From Methylococcales bacterium (GTDB taxonomy: Bacteria > Pseudomonadota > Gammaproteobacteria > Methylococcales > Methylomonadaceae), in contig JAQTOX010000004.1 of assembly GCA_028713055.1 (NCBI GenBank), positions 1 to 47,509 of the forward strand: 47,509 bases of DNA. Direction: 5' to 3'. Below are positions 42,105-47,509 of the stretch, one piece after another; the stretch's first letter is position 1; each line of letters begins with the position of its first letter. The notes beneath the pieces were generated by a model. The model saw only the letters and a program-made list of their open reading frames with translations, was not told the DNA's origin and did not search any database. Both the position numbers and the translations under genes were made by a program.

Positions 42105-42144
42105 AAAAACCGCCCTTTGAGGAAACGCGAGGGACGGTTTTTTT
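42105..42144 (+). terminator. Terminator with left 22-bp inverted repeat of the DUF4160 cassette
   Basis: AACCGCCCT pairs with GGGACGGTT (one mismatch), followed by TTTTTTG, a rightward terminator for the RTX gene. Its first 22 bases (42105-42126, containing ACCGCCCTTTGAGGAAAC) are the exact reverse complement of 42726-42747. Confidence 0.75.
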
Positions 42145-42187
42145 GTTGAGTTATAATTTCATTTTTTATATTCCAGGAGTAAGTGCA

Positions 42188-42457
42188 ATGCCCGTTATTA
42201 GTATGTTTTATGGCGTGATTATTTATATGTATGCTTATGATACAAAACAACATTCCAAACCGCACATTCATGTTGAATATGCGGGAATGTCTGCGGTTTT
42301 TAGTTTGCCAGACGGAGATGTTTTAGCGGGTTCATTGCCACCCAAAAAAATACGACTTGTACAAACGTGGATTGATATTCACGCAGAAGAATTGGAAGCG
42401 GATTGGCGAATTGCGTCACAAGGTGGCGAAATTTTTAGAATTGATCCATTGCGCTAG
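42188..42457 (+). CDS. DUF4160 protein
   Basis: An 89-residue protein of the DUF4160 family. I chose the ATG at 42188 with AGGAG upstream; the frame before it runs through a terminator. Marks are PVISMFYGVIIYMYAYDTKQ, HSKPHIHVEYAG and the C-terminal PPKKIRLVQTWIDIHAEEL. DUF4160 genes are often paired with DUF2442 genes, and the pair is predicted to be toxin-antitoxin-like; this has weak experimental support as far as I know. The partner follows after eight bases. Confidence 0.85.
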   Translation: MPVISMFYGVIIYMYAYDTKQHSKPHIHVEYAGMSAVFSLPDGDVLAGSLPPKKIRLVQTWIDIHAEELEADWRIASQGGEIFRIDPLR

Positions 42458-42465
42458 GAAAAATT

Positions 42466-42705
42466 ATGTTGCCGATGAATCCTCACGCGATTGCAGTCAA
42501 TGTTTTAGATGATTACAAGTTGAGCGTAACGTTTAGCAATCAAGAAATTCGAATTTTTGATGTAACGCCTTATTTGAATGCACCTGCTTTTAAAAAGCTA
42601 CAAAACAAGGGTTATTTTTCACTTGCTAAAGCCGAACATGGCACGATTTGTTGGTTAAATGAAATTGATTTTTGTCCCGATACCATTTATTTAGAGTCCA
42701 TTTGA
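42466..42705 (+). CDS. DUF2442 protein
   Basis: A 79-residue DUF2442 protein, with AGGAAAAATT before its ATG. The family pattern is AVNVLDDYKLSVTFSNQEIR, then FDVTPYL, FKKLQNKGYFSLAKAEHGTI and WLNEIDFCPDTIYLES. It forms an operon with the DUF4160 gene. Most members are short beta-rich proteins that may bind DNA or the partner. The pair is enclosed by inverted terminator repeats. Confidence 0.85.
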   Translation: MLPMNPHAIAVNVLDDYKLSVTFSNQEIRIFDVTPYLNAPAFKKLQNKGYFSLAKAEHGTICWLNEIDFCPDTIYLESI

Positions 42706-42710
42706 CACTT

Positions 42711-42750
42711 AAAAACCGCCTTTGAGTTTCCTCAAAGGGCGGTTTTTTTA
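42711..42750. terminator. Bidirectional terminator with right 22-bp inverted repeat
   Basis: AACCGCCTTTGAG pairs with CTCAAAGGGCGGTT (one bulge) around TTTC, with A-run before and T-run after, so it can serve both the DUF2442 gene and purB. The 22 bases 42726-42747 are an exact inverted copy of 42105-42126. Confidence 0.85.
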
Positions 42751-42759
42751 TTCTGAAAA

Positions 42760-44172
<1,413 letters not shown>

Positions 44173-44991
44173 TTATTGCGTGACCGACCTAATTGCCCAT
44201 GCTACATCAAGAGCCTGCTTGTTTTCTTTTACATCGTGAACACGAAACAATTGCACGCCAGCCATAACACCCAGTGCAGTAGTGACAGCCGTTGCAGTGA
44301 CAAGTTCTGCGGGTTCACTAACGTCACAAATCGTACCCATAAATCGTTTGCGACTTGTTCCTAATAAAACGGGGAATCCTAACGCCACAAAATCTGCCAA
44401 ATACGCCAATAACGTTAAATTATCTTGCTTGCGTTTGCCAAAACCGATGCCCACGTCTAATACAATATTTTCTTTTTTAATCCCCGCCTGCATTGCTTCA
44501 TTCGCCCGACGTTTTAATGCCTCAATCACTTCTAACACCACGTTTTCATAATGCGGATTAACTTGCATCGTTTGAGGCGTGCCTTGCGCGTGCATCAAAA
44601 TAATCGGCACATTTCGTTGAGCAGCCAAAGCAAACATTTTTGCATCGTTTTGTCCCGCAGAAACATCGTTAATGATATTTGCACCCGCGTTCAAAGCGGC
44701 TTCAGCGACAACACTTAACGTCGTATCGATACTGATTAAAACATCGCTGTGTTTTCTAATTTCTTCAATAATTGGCACGACACGTTTAATTTGTTCGTCT
44801 GGTGAAACGGGTTCGGAATTTGGACGGGTGGATTCACCACCGATGTCGATAATCGTCGCGCCATCTGCAATCATTTGAAACGTGTGTTTTAAAGCATTTT
44901 CGAGTTGATTAAATTTGCCGCCGTCTGAAAAACTATCAGGCGTAGCGTTTAAAATGCCCATAATGAGCGGTGTGGTAAAATCTGAAAACAT
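44173..44991 (-). CDS. folP: Dihydropteroate synthase
   Basis: A 272-residue enzyme joining p-aminobenzoate to hydroxymethyl-dihydropterin diphosphate in folate synthesis, the target of sulfonamides. Motifs: MGILNATPDSFSDGGKF, IIDIGGESTRPNSEPVS, INDVSAGQ, and GTSRKRFMG with Lys and Arg of the substrate site. FRVHDVKENKQAL closes the barrel. It is followed by purB on the same strand after a 48-base gap. Confidence 0.95.
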   Translation of the reverse strand: MFSDFTTPLIMGILNATPDSFSDGGKFNQLENALKHTFQMIADGATIIDIGGESTRPNSEPVSPDEQIKRVVPIIEEIRKHSDVLISIDTTLSVVAEAALNAGANIINDVSAGQNDAKMFALAAQRNVPIILMHAQGTPQTMQVNPHYENVVLEVIEALKRRANEAMQAGIKKENIVLDVGIGFGKRKQDNLTLLAYLADFVALGFPVLLGTSRKRFMGTICDVSEPAELVTATAVTTALGVMAGVQLFRVHDVKENKQALDVAWAIRSVTQ

Positions 44992-45006
44992 AAAATATCC
45001 TATAAA

Positions 45007-45029
45007 AAAAGCCCGTGTAAAACGGGCTT
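45007..45029 (-). terminator. Terminator of the diguanylate cyclase gene
   Basis: On the minus strand AAGCCCGT and ACGGGCTT pair around TTTAC, followed by TTTTTAT. Confidence 0.8.
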
Positions 45030-45051
45030 GGTAATGAAATAAAGTGACGTT

Positions 45052-46605
45052 TTAACCAAAACAGCAGCGATTTCGTCCTTGATTTTTAGCTCCATAAAGG
45101 GCTTTGTCGGCACGTTCAAAGAAACTGTCTTCGGTATCATTTTCGGTAAATTCCGTTAATCCGAACGAAACCGTAATGGGTACCGCCTTACCATTCGCAT
45201 TAAAACCAGTATTTGCAATCAATTCACGTAAATCTTCCACTAAATTTGATGCCAACGTTGAATCGGTATTAGGTAGCAACATCACAAATTCTTCGCCGCC
45301 AAAACGTGCAATAAAATCCGTATCGCGCGTACTTTCTTGTAACTGATTTGCCGTCAATGCGAGAACTTTATCGCCCGCTTTATGCCCGAATGTATCGTTA
45401 ATTTTTTTGAAATGATCAATATCCCAAATCGCCATTGTGAGCGGTGTGCCATAACGTTTATACCGTGCTATCTCATCTTTTAAACGTTGATTATAAGCGT
45501 TGCGATTCGGTAATCCCGTGAGTGCATCTTGTGTCGCTTGTGTATGAATGACTTTTAATTCTACTTTGAGATTTTCGGTTTCTAATTCCAGCGAAATCAT
45601 TTTGTTGACCAATTCAGCCATCCGATCTTGAAACTTGAGTTGTTGTTCTTTCTCATGTTGATGATGGGTTTTAATCTCAGAGGCAATGGTTTTAAAACAT
45701 TGATTCACATTTTCTTTGAGCGTGTCCAACGACGTAGTTTTAATTGCTTCAACTTGTAATTCTCGAATTTGCGTGAAAACGGATTGATCTAATTTATTAC
45801 GAATTTTCGCAGAATCATTTGCGGCGGCATTAGTTTCAGACACAATCCCGTTCAATTCAGATAATTGATTCGCAATGTGCAGCAAAAATTGATCAATGTC
45901 TTGTTGTTCTGCTTCGCCATATTCTTTGATTTTTAGTAGTAGCTGCACTAAGTCATCTAACACGTCTTCAAACGGCATCGTGGCTTGATTAGGATTCAGT
46001 AATGCTTCTTTGAGCAACAATGTTTGAGATTCAAAAACCGCTGGAATCGCTAACGCTGAAAAATACTGCAATAGCCGCTGGCTCACCACATACACATCAA
46101 CGTATACAATAGGCTCAATAATCTCATCCGATTCAACACTTGGTAACACTTCGGGTTCGATGATGTTTAAAATTTCGATGAACAACTCACTAGTTTGTTC
46201 AATCGTTGTTTCTTCGCTGTTGACCAGTTTTTGCAATTCATGCAAAGCAGTTTGTTGCGTTGAATCTGGATATTGACGCATTAAAAACTCAAACAACACA
46301 TCCGCTTTGATGGTTTTCTTTTTGAGCGGAAGATTCTTAACGGATTCGTTAAAATTTTTCAGTTCAGTTTTCAGTGCGACTGAGTCGAGTTCACTTTTAA
46401 CGTGATTACGGACGTGGTGTAAAATTGGATCGAGATTTTTATCATGCCCTTCGGCAATAATCGACAGTTGAATAATAAACTGCCGTAATAACTTTTCCTT
46501 CTCGTGATGCGCGTGTTCAGCCTTGTTTTGTTCGTCGAAAAGATTAAGGTATTTTTTTCGCCATTGTTCGCCTAAATCTTCATTTTGTTTACTGAAAAAG
46601 CCCAT
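45052..46605 (-). CDS. Diguanylate cyclase (GGDEF domain) with long helical sensor part
   Basis: A 517-residue protein making cyclic di-GMP from two GTP. The GGDEF domain (residues about 350-517) has DALTGLPNRNAYNQRLKDEI, WDIDHFKKINDTFGHKAGD and the active-site GGEEF near 436. RDTD, five residues before it, is a complete RxxD inhibitory site, so product feedback is expected. The first 340 residues are helical and partly coiled coil without membrane segments, so the signal is sensed in the cytoplasm. Input is unknown. Confidence 0.92.
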   Translation of the reverse strand: MGFFSKQNEDLGEQWRKKYLNLFDEQNKAEHAHHEKEKLLRQFIIQLSIIAEGHDKNLDPILHHVRNHVKSELDSVALKTELKNFNESVKNLPLKKKTIKADVLFEFLMRQYPDSTQQTALHELQKLVNSEETTIEQTSELFIEILNIIEPEVLPSVESDEIIEPIVYVDVYVVSQRLLQYFSALAIPAVFESQTLLLKEALLNPNQATMPFEDVLDDLVQLLLKIKEYGEAEQQDIDQFLLHIANQLSELNGIVSETNAAANDSAKIRNKLDQSVFTQIRELQVEAIKTTSLDTLKENVNQCFKTIASEIKTHHQHEKEQQLKFQDRMAELVNKMISLELETENLKVELKVIHTQATQDALTGLPNRNAYNQRLKDEIARYKRYGTPLTMAIWDIDHFKKINDTFGHKAGDKVLALTANQLQESTRDTDFIARFGGEEFVMLLPNTDSTLASNLVEDLRELIANTGFNANGKAVPITVSFGLTEFTENDTEDSFFERADKALYGAKNQGRNRCCFG

Positions 46606-46651
46606 AATTATTCGTGTTCTCTCTTCGACGACATAAATTTAAAATGCGGAG

Positions 46652-47290
46652 TTATTTTTTTACCGCGCTTTCTTGTGCAATTAAACGATCCATAACTTCA
46701 ATCATTTTTTCGTGAGAACCTGCAAGTGGTCCACTGGTTTTGTATTTACCGTTAATCACAATCGCAGGCACACCGGTAATTCCATATTTCGCAGCTAATG
46801 CACCCGCTTGACGGACTTTGGTATCCACTAAAAACGAATTAAACGCCGCTTTAAAATCTGCTTCACTCACGCCATGTGCGACGAAAAATTTAGCGAGTTG
46901 TTCTTCGGTTTCCAAATGTTCTTTTTTGACTTGAATTGCGTCAAAAAAATCCGTATGAATTTTATCAACAACGCCTAAGGCTTCGGCGGTGTAATAAGCT
47001 TTCGCGTGTTTGCCCCATTGTTCACTGAATACGGCAGGTTGACGAATAAACTCGACATTTTTCGGTAAGGTTTTTACCCACTTTGCGAGCGTCGGTTCAA
47101 AATCGAAACAGTGCGGACAGCCGTACCAGAAAAACTCAATCACTTCGACCTTGTTCACATCGTGCGTTGGTTGAACGGGAGTCACAAGTTCATAACCAAC
47201 TGCTTCTGGCGCAGCGTGTGCAGGATTAAATGTGGCGGCAATAGCGAGTGATAACGCAAATAAACTGTGTTTGATAAATTTTGTAGACAT
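46652..47290 (-). CDS. dsbA: Periplasmic thiol:disulfide interchange protein DsbA
   Basis: A 212-residue oxidase that makes disulfide bonds in exported proteins. The signal peptide ends near residue 26 (FNPAHA). The active site is Cys58-Pro-His-Cys61 in FFWYGCPHCFDFEP, the classical DsbA sequence. The cis-proline loop is TGVPAIVINGKY. Its place directly after a c-type cytochrome gene is as in many gammaproteobacteria. c-type cytochromes and PQQ dehydrogenases of methylotrophs depend on periplasmic thiol chemistry. Confidence 0.94.
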   Translation of the reverse strand: MSTKFIKHSLFALSLAIAATFNPAHAAPEAVGYELVTPVQPTHDVNKVEVIEFFWYGCPHCFDFEPTLAKWVKTLPKNVEFIRQPAVFSEQWGKHAKAYYTAEALGVVDKIHTDFFDAIQVKKEHLETEEQLAKFFVAHGVSEADFKAAFNSFLVDTKVRQAGALAAKYGITGVPAIVINGKYKTSGPLAGSHEKMIEVMDRLIAQESAVKK

Positions 47291-47302
47291 TTTAATTCTC
47301 TC

Positions 47303-47509
47303 TTATCTCATTGTTGAAATGCGTGTGGCAACAGCTTTGATTTCGGCATCTGTCATTTTTATCGCAATCATGTGCATCATATTTCCATTGGAATTACTAC
47401 GTTTGCCAGATTTGAAATCGGTTAACGCTTTAACTAAATAAGTAGCGTGTTGTGATTTAAGTGCCGGGAATGCCGCCGGTTTATTACCTTCACTAAACGG
47501 ACCGTGACA
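47303..47509 (-). CDS. Partial c-type cytochrome, cytochrome c4-like (C-terminal 68 residues)
   Basis: The frame enters from the right edge and ends with TAA at 47303. It begins CHGPFSEGNKPAAFPALKSQ; the first Cys-His is the end of a CxxCH heme site cut by the window edge. The axial Met should lie in NGNMMHMIAIKMTDAEI. This pattern is that of the second heme domain of cytochrome c4, a periplasmic electron carrier. Its link to dsbA supports the call. Confidence 0.8.
   Translation of the reverse strand, partial: CHGPFSEGNKPAAFPALKSQHATYLVKALTDFKSGKRSNSNGNMMHMIAIKMTDAEIKAVATRISTMR

Overview
The window looks like a chromosomal piece of a low-GC, methylotrophic gammaproteobacterium. Two adjacent paralogues of methylene-tetrahydromethanopterin dehydrogenase (mtdB-like) point to one-carbon metabolism. 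A permease of the type found beside PQQ-alcohol dehydrogenase systems, pntAB, the pdxA-rsmA pair and a cytochrome c4-like gene next to dsbA fit the same group. A Methylococcales-like or Beggiatoa-like host is plausible, but the sequence alone does not settle the genus.

Bases 1 to about 13,125 are the right part of an integrated phage or phage-like element whose other end lies outside the window. A leftward lysogeny operon (CI-like repressor, BrnT toxin, a chimeric BrnA-like antitoxin, two unknown genes) diverges from a rightward early operon. That operon carries a Cro-like regulator, a lambda O-like initiator with five iterons and three AT-rich repeats inside it, a DnaC-like loader, a lipoprotein, several very small proteins, an OB-fold-like protein, a YqaJ exonuclease fused to a coiled coil, a DUF3102 protein, a KilA-N protein, a structured RNA, an excisionase-like protein and a tyrosine integrase. 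The operon is full of stem-loops and has a boxA-like sequence. The integrase ends 6 bases from the 3' end of tRNA-Thr, the probable integration target, and its last codons contain the terminator of the tRNA operon.

Bases 13,130 to 13,461 hold tRNA-Gly, tRNA-Cys and tRNA-Thr on the minus strand behind a near-consensus promoter. Bases 13.5 to 24.8 kb hold a membrane SH3-like protein, the permease overlapping an Hsp70-family gene, a gamma-carbonic-anhydrase-like gene, gmk, a metalloprotease, the two mtdB-like genes, a secreted Lcl/DUF1566 protein and an Rpn-family nuclease.

Bases 24.8 to 30.2 kb hold a sigma-region-4-like/HNH endonuclease and a zeta-like kinase with a small partner. The kinase pair is nested between two copies of the pntB tail plus terminator, followed by pntB and pntA. 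Bases 30.3 to 39.6 kb hold a DUF2130 protein, prfC, and a leftward chain ispG, lipoprotein, LVIVD-RTX exoprotein, pdxA, rsmA. Bases 39.6 to 42.8 kb are an accessory patch: a GCAA microsatellite, an RTX protein between two MITE-like repeats, and a DUF4160/DUF2442 pair between 22-bp inverted terminator repeats. The rest is purB, folP, a diguanylate cyclase, dsbA and the end of a c-type cytochrome gene.

The most unusual architecture is the repeated nesting of small toxin-antitoxin-like cassettes inside duplicated terminators. The lambda-style origin, the antitoxin chimera and the pseudoknot RNA in the prophage are also notable.
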